Assembly: GCA_964370645.1 (NCBI GenBank)
Contig: CAYJJS010000044.1
Span: 1 to 9,719, forward strand
Length of the DNA: 9,719 nucleotides
From: CAMQRS01 sp964370645
GTDB taxonomy: Bacteria > Bacillota_I > Bacilli_A > Erysipelotrichales > Erysipelotrichaceae
Direction: 5' to 3'
Every line of letters begins with the position of its first letter. The first letter of the stretch is position 1. Below the pieces are notes generated by a model that did no database searches, was not told the origin of the DNA, and worked only from the letters and a program-made list of their open reading frames with translations. Both the position numbers and the translations under genes were made by a program. Positions 1-6,199 of this stretch are shown here, one piece after another.

Positions 1-46
1 ATTTTTTCAGAGTACACTAAGACAAATAACTTTCGCTTAAATATAT

Positions 47-75
47 TTGACACATCATACTATGTAATGTATAGT
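47..75 (+). promoter_or_regulatory. Promoter of the PadR operon
   Basis: A perfect -35 hexamer TTGACA (47-52) is followed after 17 bp by TATAGT (70-75), giving a predicted transcription start near 82. The PadR start codon at 127 then has a leader of about 45 nt. An in-frame ATG at 67 lies inside this promoter, which rules it out as the translation start. The -10 and spacer overlap a palindromic site, consistent with repression by the PadR protein encoded downstream. The promoter is read from sequence; the regulation is inferred. Confidence 0.8.
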
Positions 76-77
76 AT
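57..77. promoter_or_regulatory. Putative PadR operator, site 1
   Basis: Inverted repeat ATACTAT-N7-ATAGTAT with perfect 7-bp arms. It covers most of the promoter spacer and the whole -10 hexamer, so a bound repressor would block RNA polymerase. It matches site 2 at 19 of 21 positions. PadR-family winged-helix dimers typically bind AT-rich dyads of this kind in their own promoters, so the adjacent padR-like gene is the obvious candidate ligand. Confidence 0.7.
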
Positions 78-89
78 TGCATATAACGT

Positions 90-110
90 ATACTATGTTA
101 TGTGTAGTAT
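90..110. promoter_or_regulatory. Putative PadR operator, site 2
   Basis: Second copy of the 21-bp palindromic site: ATACTAT-N7-GTAGTAT, 6 of 7 arm positions complementary. It starts just downstream of the predicted transcription start and ends 16 bp before the start codon. Its centre is 33 bp from that of site 1, about three helical turns, which places both sites on the same face of the DNA. This suggests cooperative binding of two dimers. Confidence 0.65.
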
Positions 111-126
111 TAAGTTAGGAGGGTTT

Positions 127-444
127 ATGGATATACAATTAAAAAAAGGATTACTAGACTTATGTGTACTTCGATCATTGGTTGATAATGATTCTTATGG
201 GTATCAAATTATAAAAGATGTAAGTAGCTATATACAAATATCTGAATCAACGCTTTATCCTATATTGAAAAGGCTGGAGGCATCCAATTATGTGCAATCG
301 TATGCAGTTGAACATAATGGTCGTTTACGAAAGTATTTTAAAATAACAGACAGTGGTCGTTTACGTATTGAAGAATTTATACAAGATTGGCAACAAGTGA
401 TAAGTGTTTATCAATATATACAAGGAGAAACAAATAATGGATAA
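127..444 (+). CDS. PadR-family transcriptional regulator
   Basis: A 105-residue protein of the short PadR subfamily: an N-terminal winged helix plus one C-terminal dimerisation helix. Visible hallmarks are the start MDIQLKKGLLDL, YGYQI near residue 24, the recognition-helix region SESTLYPILKRLE (39-51) and the wing GRLRKYFKIT (65-74). The start at 127 is chosen because it follows AGGAGGG (117-123) and matches the usual family N-terminus; the in-frame ATG at 67 lies inside the promoter. It is the first gene of an operon with DUF1700 and DUF4097 proteins, a common Bacillota arrangement in which PadR represses its own operon and inducers are often membrane-active or antimicrobial compounds. The two palindromes at 57-110 support autoregulation. 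The inducer is unknown. The last 8 nt overlap the next gene. Confidence 0.93.
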   Translation: MDIQLKKGLLDLCVLRSLVDNDSYGYQIIKDVSSYIQISESTLYPILKRLEASNYVQSYAVEHNGRLRKYFKITDSGRLRIEEFIQDWQQVISVYQYIQGETNNG

Positions 445-1045
445 AAAGCAATTTATAACAACATTAAAAAATCGATTGGGTGCATTACCCTTTCATGAAG
501 TTGATAAAATCATCAATTACTATAGTGAATTGATCGATGATAAAATGGAAGACGGGATGAGTGAAGAAGTAGCCATCAACAGTTTAGGTAGTATTGATAC
601 CATTGTAAATGAGATAGTAAATGAAATTTCAGTGCATGAAATTGTAAAGCGTAAAGTGAAAAAATCTTACGAATTTTCTACGAATAAGACATTATGGATA
701 GTTCTTGTTATTTTGACTTCACCCATTTGGGCCAGTCTTACGGTTGCACTATTAGCTTGTATATTGGCAGCACTTGTAAGTGTTTGGGCTATTATATTCG
801 CAATAATAGCTACAATCGGTGCAATCTTTCTTGCAGGAATTTTTTCAGGAGTATATGCGTTTGTAGTCATCCCTACAAATTTTGCGGCATCTTTACTCTT
901 ATGGGCTTTTGGATTTATTTCAACTGGAATTACATTATTATTGTTTGCACCAATTATAAAACTCGCTAAGTGTATTACGAAATTGCCTGCGCGTTGTGTG
1001 AATACCATAAAACAAAAACTTACTAAGGTAAAGGAGGAAGTGTAA
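437..1045 (+). CDS. HAAS domain (DUF1700) membrane protein
   Basis: A 202-residue protein. Residues 1-65 form the cytoplasmic HAAS/DUF1700 helical domain, with the family pattern Y-x-E-x-I-D-D near 29-35, the DGMSEE turn (39-44) and the LGSI motif (50-53). From about residue 86 to 175 it is strongly hydrophobic, with roughly four membrane segments, and it ends in a Lys-rich cytoplasmic tail. The start at 437 follows AAGGAGA (422-428) at good spacing; an in-frame ATG at 404 would extend it back into padR without a matching ribosome site. It overlaps padR by 8 nt and ends in TAATG shared with the next start. DUF1700 proteins regularly lie between a PadR regulator and a DUF4097 protein and are thought to act as membrane partners in envelope-stress responses; the biochemical role is not established. 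Confidence 0.88.
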   Translation: MDKKQFITTLKNRLGALPFHEVDKIINYYSELIDDKMEDGMSEEVAINSLGSIDTIVNEIVNEISVHEIVKRKVKKSYEFSTNKTLWIVLVILTSPIWASLTVALLACILAALVSVWAIIFAIIATIGAIFLAGIFSGVYAFVVIPTNFAASLLLWAFGFISTGITLLLFAPIIKLAKCITKLPARCVNTIKQKLTKVKEEV

Positions 1046-1791
1046 TGAAATTAACAACTAAAATAGGATTTATTTCCTTATGCATTGGTATTCTATTACT
1101 TTTGTCAGCCTTAATTATGACTGGCTTTGATTACTACAAGTTTGATACACGTGGTGACCTCATTGCTCATACAGAAGAAATTGAAAATACAAATCAGGAC
1201 ATCACGATTCATACATCTTATGCTCAAATAAAGGTTGAATCTGCAGATACAAACGAGATTCGTATTGTATCTGATACATTTGGGGCTATGCCTACCATCG
1301 TCCACTCTGACAGTGAAAATAGTCTTTATATTGAACACATAACATCAATGAGTCAATTCATTGGTATTACTGTTCGTGCAGAAACATTTACACTAGTTGT
1401 GCCGATTGCATATACAGGAAACATTAAAATTGAAAGTAACGCAGGTAACATTGATTATCTTGTAGAAAGTGCAAATGATGTTCATATCACAAATCAATTT
1501 GGTAATATATATCTTGCAAATACAAATGCACAAAATATTGCAATACACAATGAAGCCGGAAACATAAAAACAGATCAAATACAATGTAATACCTTTGTGG
1601 CAGATACTAGCGCTGGAAATATTGATATTCATAAAATTCAATCTTCTTCCATTACTTTAAAAACAAACTTAGGTAATATTGATTGTCTAGTAGTTGGAAA
1701 AAAGAGCGACTACAACAATACCAATGGCGATTCAAAGTACATTAAAGCAACTACAAATTTAGGTGAAATTGACACACGCTTTAGTGAATAA
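1045..1791 (+). CDS. DUF4097 membrane-anchored beta-helix protein
   Basis: A 248-residue protein with an N-terminal membrane anchor (about 7-27), then an extracytoplasmic domain of short beta strands typical of DUF4097 (LiaG-like/putative adhesin family). The second half is a strikingly regular solenoid: a GNI turn recurs at residues 134, 153, 172, 191 and 210, exactly 19 residues apart. A GEI turn follows at 240, after an 11-residue polar insertion around 219-229. This predicts a right-handed beta-helix of about six rungs. There is no lipobox or LPxTG, so it probably stays tethered by its N-terminal segment. The start overlaps the DUF1700 stop (TAATG) and follows a perfect AAAGGAGG (1030-1037), so the two are translationally coupled. 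It is the last gene before a terminator. Family assignment is good; the function is unknown and may involve sensing or protecting the cell surface. Confidence 0.87.
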   Translation: MKLTTKIGFISLCIGILLLLSALIMTGFDYYKFDTRGDLIAHTEEIENTNQDITIHTSYAQIKVESADTNEIRIVSDTFGAMPTIVHSDSENSLYIEHITSMSQFIGITVRAETFTLVVPIAYTGNIKIESNAGNIDYLVESANDVHITNQFGNIYLANTNAQNIAIHNEAGNIKTDQIQCNTFVADTSAGNIDIHKIQSSSITLKTNLGNIDCLVVGKKSDYNNTNGDSKYIKATTNLGEIDTRFSE

Positions 1792-1808
1792 GATACAATC
1801 TATATAGG

Positions 1809-1836
1809 AAGCAACAAATTAAAATGTTGCTTTTTT
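1809..1836 (+). terminator. Rho-independent terminator of the PadR operon
   Basis: Stem AAGCAACA (1809-1816) pairs with TGTTGCTT (1825-1832) around an 8-nt loop and runs into six T (1831-1836). It lies 17 bp after the DUF4097 stop codon. Confidence 0.85.
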
Positions 1837-1847
1837 ATTACTTTTTG

Positions 1848-1881
1848 TACAAGATATTGCCTAAACATGAAATATCTTGTA
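1848..1881. promoter_or_regulatory. Perfect 11-bp inverted repeat, putative operator
   Basis: TACAAGATATT (1848-1858) and AATATCTTGTA (1871-1881) are exact reverse complements separated by 12 bp. No T-run follows on either strand, so it is not a simple terminator. The right arm overlaps the predicted -35 (1877-1882) of the promoter for the next operon, which is the usual place for a repressor site. The binding protein is unknown. A cruciform or RNA role cannot be excluded. Confidence 0.5.
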
Positions 1882-1906
1882 AATTCTTACATGTATTTGA
1901 TATAGT
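1877..1906 (+). promoter_or_regulatory. Promoter of the membrane protein/GNAT operon
   Basis: TTGTAA (1877-1882), an 18-bp spacer and TATAGT (1901-1906) preceded by TG-N, an extended -10. The predicted start is near 1913, leaving about 32 nt of leader with GGAGG at 1932-1936. An alternative TTGATA at 1897 would place transcription on top of the ribosome site and is less likely. Confidence 0.55.
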
Positions 1907-1944
1907 GTACATAGTAAACATAATTATAAATGGAGGATGATTCT

Positions 1945-2553
1945 ATGAGACAATCACAAAGACTTATACATTTAATGGTTTTTATAACGGTTTCTATTTC
2001 TTTAGCTACCACTGGTAACTTATTTATTCAAAATGAAGTATTTTCAAACTTTTTAAACGACTTCCAATATGTGGGTATCTTTATCAGTTTAGTTACTTTC
2101 TTTGTACAACAACTTTCCGATCAACGAGCAAAAAAAACAGAATTTTTTATTGAACTGAAAAATTCTTTTATAATGGACGAAACACTTATGGATGTTTATG
2201 ATGCTTTGTATAAATACTCAATAGATAAAACACATATGTTACAAAACATAAAACAAAAAGATATCGTAAAATATTTGGCATATTTTGATAGTGTTGCTTT
2301 AGCTTGTGAAAATAAAATAATTGACATAGATGAAATTGATAAAACATTTGCGTATTACTTCTTTTTGGCAACAAACAATCCGTTCGTTCAAGAAAATGAA
2401 TTGGTTGCTGATGGTGAATATTATCCAAGAATTTACCAACTTTATGATAAACTTTATCAATACAAAAGAAAGCACAACAAAGAAATCTTGTTAGATGATA
2501 CTGGTTTACATACCACTTGTAAATATGACAAGATAGTAAAAGAGGTAAAATAA
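1945..2553 (+). CDS. Two-TM membrane protein with helical cytoplasmic domain
   Basis: I do not recognise this 202-residue protein with certainty. It has two hydrophobic segments (about 8-28 and 40-57) followed by a charged, mostly helical domain of about 140 residues. That domain contains DVYDALYKYS, KYLAYFDSVALACENKIIDIDEIDKTF and NNPFVQ; the pattern faintly recalls DUF4760-like proteins, which I offer only as a guess. The start at 1945 is preferred over an in-frame ATG at 1930, because GGAGG at 1932-1936 lies 8 nt before 1945 and would fall inside the coding region otherwise. The hairpin topology would put the soluble domain in the cytoplasm. It is coupled to the downstream acetyltransferase by a TAATG stop-start overlap, suggesting the two products act together. 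No catalytic motif is visible. Confidence 0.72.
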   Translation: MRQSQRLIHLMVFITVSISLATTGNLFIQNEVFSNFLNDFQYVGIFISLVTFFVQQLSDQRAKKTEFFIELKNSFIMDETLMDVYDALYKYSIDKTHMLQNIKQKDIVKYLAYFDSVALACENKIIDIDEIDKTFAYYFFLATNNPFVQENELVADGEYYPRIYQLYDKLYQYKRKHNKEILLDDTGLHTTCKYDKIVKEVK

Positions 2554-3095
2554 TGATTACCATTAGAAAAGCCACAAAATCAGATGATAAAAGTAAAATA
2601 CTACAATTAATCTATAATACTGATAAATATATTTATCCTATTATGATGGACTCCGCTTTGCACAATTATGAATACATTCTAAATGATAAAGGTATGTATG
2701 CACTAGACAATATTACTTTAGCTTTAGTTGATGATGAAATTGCTGGACTATTAATTAGTTTTTATAGTGATGCTACTCCACCTATGATTCAAAACAAACA
2801 ACTATACAATCACTATCTAAACTTACAAAATAGTATTGAAGAAGATATGGAATATATAAACAATGTATGTGTATTCGATGCTTATAAACGAAGAGGTATT
2901 GCCTCACAATTGATGCAATTTATTGCACAGAATACGAAAAAAAATAAACTTGTTTTGGATTGCTTATTACAAAATACCTATGCAATCCAACTTTATGAAA
3001 AACTGGGTTTTGTTCGCACACAGATAGATAAAGCATTTTGTATAGATGCATCCAAAGACATACAAGTAGTTAGAATGGAAAAACAAAGAAAATAG
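2553..3095 (+). CDS. GNAT-family N-acetyltransferase
   Basis: A 180-residue single-domain GNAT enzyme that would transfer an acetyl group from acetyl-CoA to an unidentified amine. Visible features are the N-terminal strand MITIRKATKSD, the acceptor-side strand ITLALVDDEIAGLLISF (54-70), the strand before motif A (NNVCVFDAYKRRGIAS, 103-118) carrying the R-R-G-I-A pyrophosphate loop, and motif B NTYAIQLYEKLGF (141-153). Length is normal for the superfamily. The start overlaps the stop of the upstream membrane protein (TAATG), so translation is probably coupled. The substrate cannot be predicted. No antitoxin-like gene lies beside it, so a GNAT toxin role is not supported. The TAG stop lies at the base of a short terminator hairpin. 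Confidence 0.88.
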   Translation: MITIRKATKSDDKSKILQLIYNTDKYIYPIMMDSALHNYEYILNDKGMYALDNITLALVDDEIAGLLISFYSDATPPMIQNKQLYNHYLNLQNSIEEDMEYINNVCVFDAYKRRGIASQLMQFIAQNTKKNKLVLDCLLQNTYAIQLYEKLGFVRTQIDKAFCIDASKDIQVVRMEKQRK

Positions 3096-3113
3096 CCTTT
3101 TGGCTTTTTTTTT
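3090..3113 (+). terminator. Weak terminator after the GNAT gene
   Basis: AGCC (3094-3097), a four-T loop, GGCT (3102-3105), then nine T (3105-3113). A few A-T pairs may extend the stem across one mismatch. The stem is short and overlaps the stop codon, so some read-through into the pilus genes is possible. Confidence 0.6.
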
Positions 3114-3137
3114 ATAAATGCACCGTTTCGTATGATT

Positions 3138-3147
3138 TGAATACTAT
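3138..3147 (+). promoter_or_regulatory. Possible -10 region of the pilus operon
   Basis: TACTAT (3142-3147) lies 38 bp before the first pilin start. No good -35 is visible around 3119-3124, and the T9 tract at 3105-3113 is immediately upstream of that place. The promoter is therefore weak or needs an activator; the call is tentative. Confidence 0.3.
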
Positions 3148-3179
3148 AGAGAAACAATAAAAATCAACGAGGTGAAAGA

Positions 3180-4628
3180 ATGAACAAAAAGATGCGCATA
3201 CTATTTTTATTATTTTTTTTAATGTTTGGACTATTCTCTTTATCTTCTCCTTCTTACAGTACAGGTGAAGATACAATTGAATATTTCCAACAAACTCCAC
3301 TCATTGAGAGTCCTCCACCAATTCCTTTTGAGAACACTCCCTATTACAACACTCGTGCTTTAGGGATTGCAGGTAATTTTCATATTGTTGGCTTCAACAG
3401 TGTGAGACTAAATGCCCATACAAATGGAAATATATTGGCTAATATATTATATGCCAATGTGAATTTTGGAACGAATAATCTAGTGGATGAATTAAGTTAT
3501 GTTTCTCAATATGCACAAGTACACCCTGGGAGTGCAACTTCCCTATCCCATGTTTTTGTTGTTGGTAATACAAATCAAGTGGAACTTGTGGATAATGGCA
3601 ATGCGATTGCGATAAATGGTACTAAATTAGATCGACCTAAAAATGTTTGGAAAGATGGTGACACCCCTTATATTGATTTACAACAAATTCATACAGAGAT
3701 GCAATCACTTTCTACCACATTACAATCGTATCCGACAAATAACGTGTCTCAACATTTAAATCCAGCAGGAGGAAGTGTAGATGAAAGTTATATACAGTTA
3801 GTAAATCCAGATGAGAGTGGTGTATTTCATATTAGTGCAACACAACTTTCATCACTACGTTATTTAGGAGTAAAAGGTTTTAGTTCTTCTACAAACACAT
3901 CACTTATTATTAATGTAGATTGCGAAGGGGTATCGCAATTAAATCTGCCCATTTCTCTTATTTCTATAGACGGACAAAACCAATCGCTTAGTGAAACGCA
4001 TGAATTTACTAAAGGAAGGGTATTATTCAACTTTTACAATTATTTACCAAATTCAGCAACTACGATCACGGCGTCTTTATTACATGCAAGTGTACTTGCA
4101 CCAGGTGTTAACTTCAACGCTACACAAAATTTAAATGGTACAATTATTGCTAACAATGTAAGTGTCTATGCTGAAACTCATCGAGATGACTTCATTTCTT
4201 ATTTTCCTACACCTTCCATACCATATGATATTGAGGTGAAAAAAACATGGTTACAATCCGACCTTTCCCCGTTAAATAGTGATGCGTATCAAGCCATCAT
4301 ACAATTATTAAGAGATGGGACACCTTATGGAGAACGTATTATATTGGATAAAAACAATAACTTCTCGTATACCTTTAGCGACTTAGATGACTCTTACACG
4401 TACACATTAGAGGAAGTAAGTATATGGAAAGAAGGGGTAGATGTTAGTGAATTATTTGATGTTTCTATCCAAAACAATGTAAACAACATCACAATAACAA
4501 ATACCTTAATTGATAAAGAACCACTAATATTACCTGCGACTGGTGGATACGCATATAACTTCATTTATCTAGCCTTCACGTTTCTATTCATATCTGGCAT
4601 TTTATTTATACAAACAAGGAGGAAATAA
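3180..4628 (+). CDS. LPxTG surface protein: choice-of-anchor-A plus CnaB domain, probable tip/adhesin pilin
   Basis: A 482-residue secreted, wall-anchored protein. The signal peptide spans about 1-27 (Lys-rich start, long Leu/Phe core). Residues 60-335 form a choice-of-anchor-A (CoaA) domain: it opens with ALGIAGNFHIVGFNSVRLNA and closes with APGVNFNATQNLNGTIIANN, as in the family. Residues 350-443 form a CnaB domain with the expected isopeptide trio: K355 (in VKKTW), E412 (YTLEE) and N441 (ITNT). The C terminus is a sorting signal: LPATG (451-455), a hydrophobic stretch, then TRRK. GAGG at 3169-3172 supports the start. As the first gene before a backbone pilin and a pilin sortase, it is most likely the adhesive tip or minor pilin; the ligand is unknown. 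It carries a run of eight T in the signal-peptide codons (3213-3220). The last base overlaps the next gene. Confidence 0.88.
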   Translation: MNKKMRILFLLFFLMFGLFSLSSPSYSTGEDTIEYFQQTPLIESPPPIPFENTPYYNTRALGIAGNFHIVGFNSVRLNAHTNGNILANILYANVNFGTNNLVDELSYVSQYAQVHPGSATSLSHVFVVGNTNQVELVDNGNAIAINGTKLDRPKNVWKDGDTPYIDLQQIHTEMQSLSTTLQSYPTNNVSQHLNPAGGSVDESYIQLVNPDESGVFHISATQLSSLRYLGVKGFSSSTNTSLIINVDCEGVSQLNLPISLISIDGQNQSLSETHEFTKGRVLFNFYNYLPNSATTITASLLHASVLAPGVNFNATQNLNGTIIANNVSVYAETHRDDFISYFPTPSIPYDIEVKKTWLQSDLSPLNSDAYQAIIQLLRDGTPYGERIILDKNNNFSYTFSDLDDSYTYTLEEVSIWKEGVDVSELFDVSIQNNVNNITITNTLIDKEPLILPATGGYAYNFIYLAFTFLFISGILFIQTRRK

Positions 4629-6199
4629 TGAAATTCATAAAAAAAATGACGACTATCTTCGTTAGTATTCTAATGTTGAGTAGCGTTGCGCATACTATAT
4701 TTGCGAACAGTTACTATATTAGCATTGAAAATACAAATCCATCTATTTCTATAGATACAAATGTATATAATGCATATTTATTATTTGAAAGTGTTGAAGG
4801 ACAAGAAGATGCCTACGTGTTCAATCCTGACACTTGTTTAGCGATTGAATATAAACCTACTGGATCTCCTACATTGAGTGGAAATGACTTATTGATGTGG
4901 TTGAGTGATCCAAATCGAACTACACAAGAACTTTATGACTTTTCCGTGAATATATACAATAATTTTATTAATATAAATCATCCCCCAACACCCTCTGGTA
5001 GTGCAACAGCAAACAATCAAAGAGCAGATATCCCATTAAATATCGCGGGCTATTATATGGTGAGTGGTGGTGGAGAACGTTATGATAATCATAGTCCAAT
5101 TACTGCATTGGCTTCCCTTTCCGTTGTGAATCCAACGGCAGTAATAAACCCTAAATTTGATGTCCCTTCACTTGAAAAGTTAGTATACCACGATGCAGTG
5201 AATTCTTATACAAATCACTCAGATCACGGTATTGGAGATTCTGTACTTTATCAAATTTCTACAGCTATCCCTACAACTACAGGGTATGCTTCTTATCAAT
5301 ATTCAATTCGTGACACTTTAGATAGTGGGCTTACTTTCAATGATGATTATGTACTAAAGGCATCTACAACAAATGGAATTATCACTATATCAGATGCATA
5401 TTATGAACTCGTCTCACCCTCTAGTGGGAGCACATTCCAAGTAGATGTTGATATACTAGGTTTAATGAATGAAGGTATTGTTAGCAGTTCTGATACATTC
5501 ATTAGTGAATATAGTGCAACTTTAAACGAAATGGCTATTATCCATCCAGAAGGAACAAATGACAATCAAGCGATACTACTTTATAGCAACGATCCTCATA
5601 ACCTACATTCTTTAGGAGAAACACCAGTCAATATCACTAAAAGTTACACTTTTGAGATGACTTTAATGAAAACAGATGTAGATTCACACGTGATTGAAGG
5701 GGCTGAATTTGTGATGACACTGGAAGAAGAGCTCGTATTGGATGCACAGGGGAATCCTACTAATGCACTTTCTTTTATCCAAAGTAAACCAGATGTATAT
5801 ATACTTGCACCACAAGATTATGATGCACATACTACCACACTCTTACAAGCAGGTAATATTAAAATACAAGGATTAAATGCACATACAAAATACTATTTGC
5901 ATGAGATAAAAGCACCTGATTCATATGTGCTGAATACAGATCCTATCGCAATTCAGTTATTGGCAATGTACGATGAGACAAGTGGTGAAATATTGGAAGG
6001 ATACCCAAGTATGTTGATCAATGAAGAAACACAATCTGTAGCACCAATTCTAGAAGTAGTCAATTATAAAAAAGCAGATTTACCAAACACTGGAGCAAAC
6101 CAGTCTATGATTTTCATTGGACTAGGTTTATTCTTTACTAGTGTTGGAATAGGCATTCTTTTCATTAAAAAACGTAAAACTAAAAATGCGCAATCGTAG
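4628..6199 (+). CDS. Isopeptide-forming fimbrial backbone pilin (LPNTG)
   Basis: A 523-residue major pilin. The signal peptide is about residues 1-26, ending near IFA-N. An N-terminal domain (about 28-172) opens with YNAYLLFESVEG and ends at the probable pilin-motif lysine K176 in VINPKFDVP, the nucleophile that sortase joins to the next subunit. A middle isopeptide domain (about 180-325) has K184 or nearby as candidate lysine and N300 in SATLNE. A C-terminal SpaA/CnaB-like domain (about 340-480) has K348 (LMKTD), an E-box from Y422 to Y433 with E426 (YYLHEIKAPDSY), and N479. The sorting signal is LPNTG (485-489), a hydrophobic helix and KKRKTK. The start overlaps the previous stop (TAATG) and follows AAGGAGG (4616-4622). 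The three-domain layout matches SpaA-type backbone pilins. The last 14 nt overlap the sortase gene. Confidence 0.92.
   Translation: MKFIKKMTTIFVSILMLSSVAHTIFANSYYISIENTNPSISIDTNVYNAYLLFESVEGQEDAYVFNPDTCLAIEYKPTGSPTLSGNDLLMWLSDPNRTTQELYDFSVNIYNNFININHPPTPSGSATANNQRADIPLNIAGYYMVSGGGERYDNHSPITALASLSVVNPTAVINPKFDVPSLEKLVYHDAVNSYTNHSDHGIGDSVLYQISTAIPTTTGYASYQYSIRDTLDSGLTFNDDYVLKASTTNGIITISDAYYELVSPSSGSTFQVDVDILGLMNEGIVSSSDTFISEYSATLNEMAIIHPEGTNDNQAILLYSNDPHNLHSLGETPVNITKSYTFEMTLMKTDVDSHVIEGAEFVMTLEEELVLDAQGNPTNALSFIQSKPDVYILAPQDYDAHTTTLLQAGNIKIQGLNAHTKYYLHEIKAPDSYVLNTDPIAIQLLAMYDETSGEILEGYPSMLINEETQSVAPILEVVNYKKADLPNTGANQSMIFIGLGLFFTSVGIGILFIKKRKTKNAQS

Noticed and set aside
1..46. End of a gene at the left edge
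   Set aside because: No convincing coding frame or terminator hairpin is visible in this short stretch; only a T-run at the very edge, which could be a terminator tail.
67..126. Earlier ATG start for the PadR gene
   Set aside because: It lies inside the promoter and upstream of the predicted transcription start; the extra 20 residues do not belong to the family, and a strong ribosome site precedes 127.
404..436. Earlier ATG start for the DUF1700 gene
   Set aside because: It would run through the PadR coding end and include the ribosome site AAGGAGA as codons; the family N-terminus begins at 437.
667..1008. Minus-strand ORF of 113 codons opposite the DUF1700 gene
   Set aside because: It is a shadow of the membrane-rich coding sequence, with no ribosome site and no recognisable protein; the same applies to the minus-strand ORFs at 1111-1641, 2186-2575 and 3112-3300.
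1809..1881. Riboswitch or attenuator in the 1792-1944 gap
   Set aside because: The first hairpin is an ordinary terminator, and the second structure lies upstream of the predicted transcription start, so it would not be in the leader RNA of the next gene.
1930..1944. Earlier ATG start for the two-TM protein
   Set aside because: It would turn the GGAGG ribosome site into coding sequence and leave this start with no site of its own.
2553..3095. GNAT gene as the toxin of a toxin-antitoxin pair
   Set aside because: The partner is a two-TM protein, not a ribbon-helix-helix antitoxin, and the GNAT enzyme is longer and of the ordinary type.
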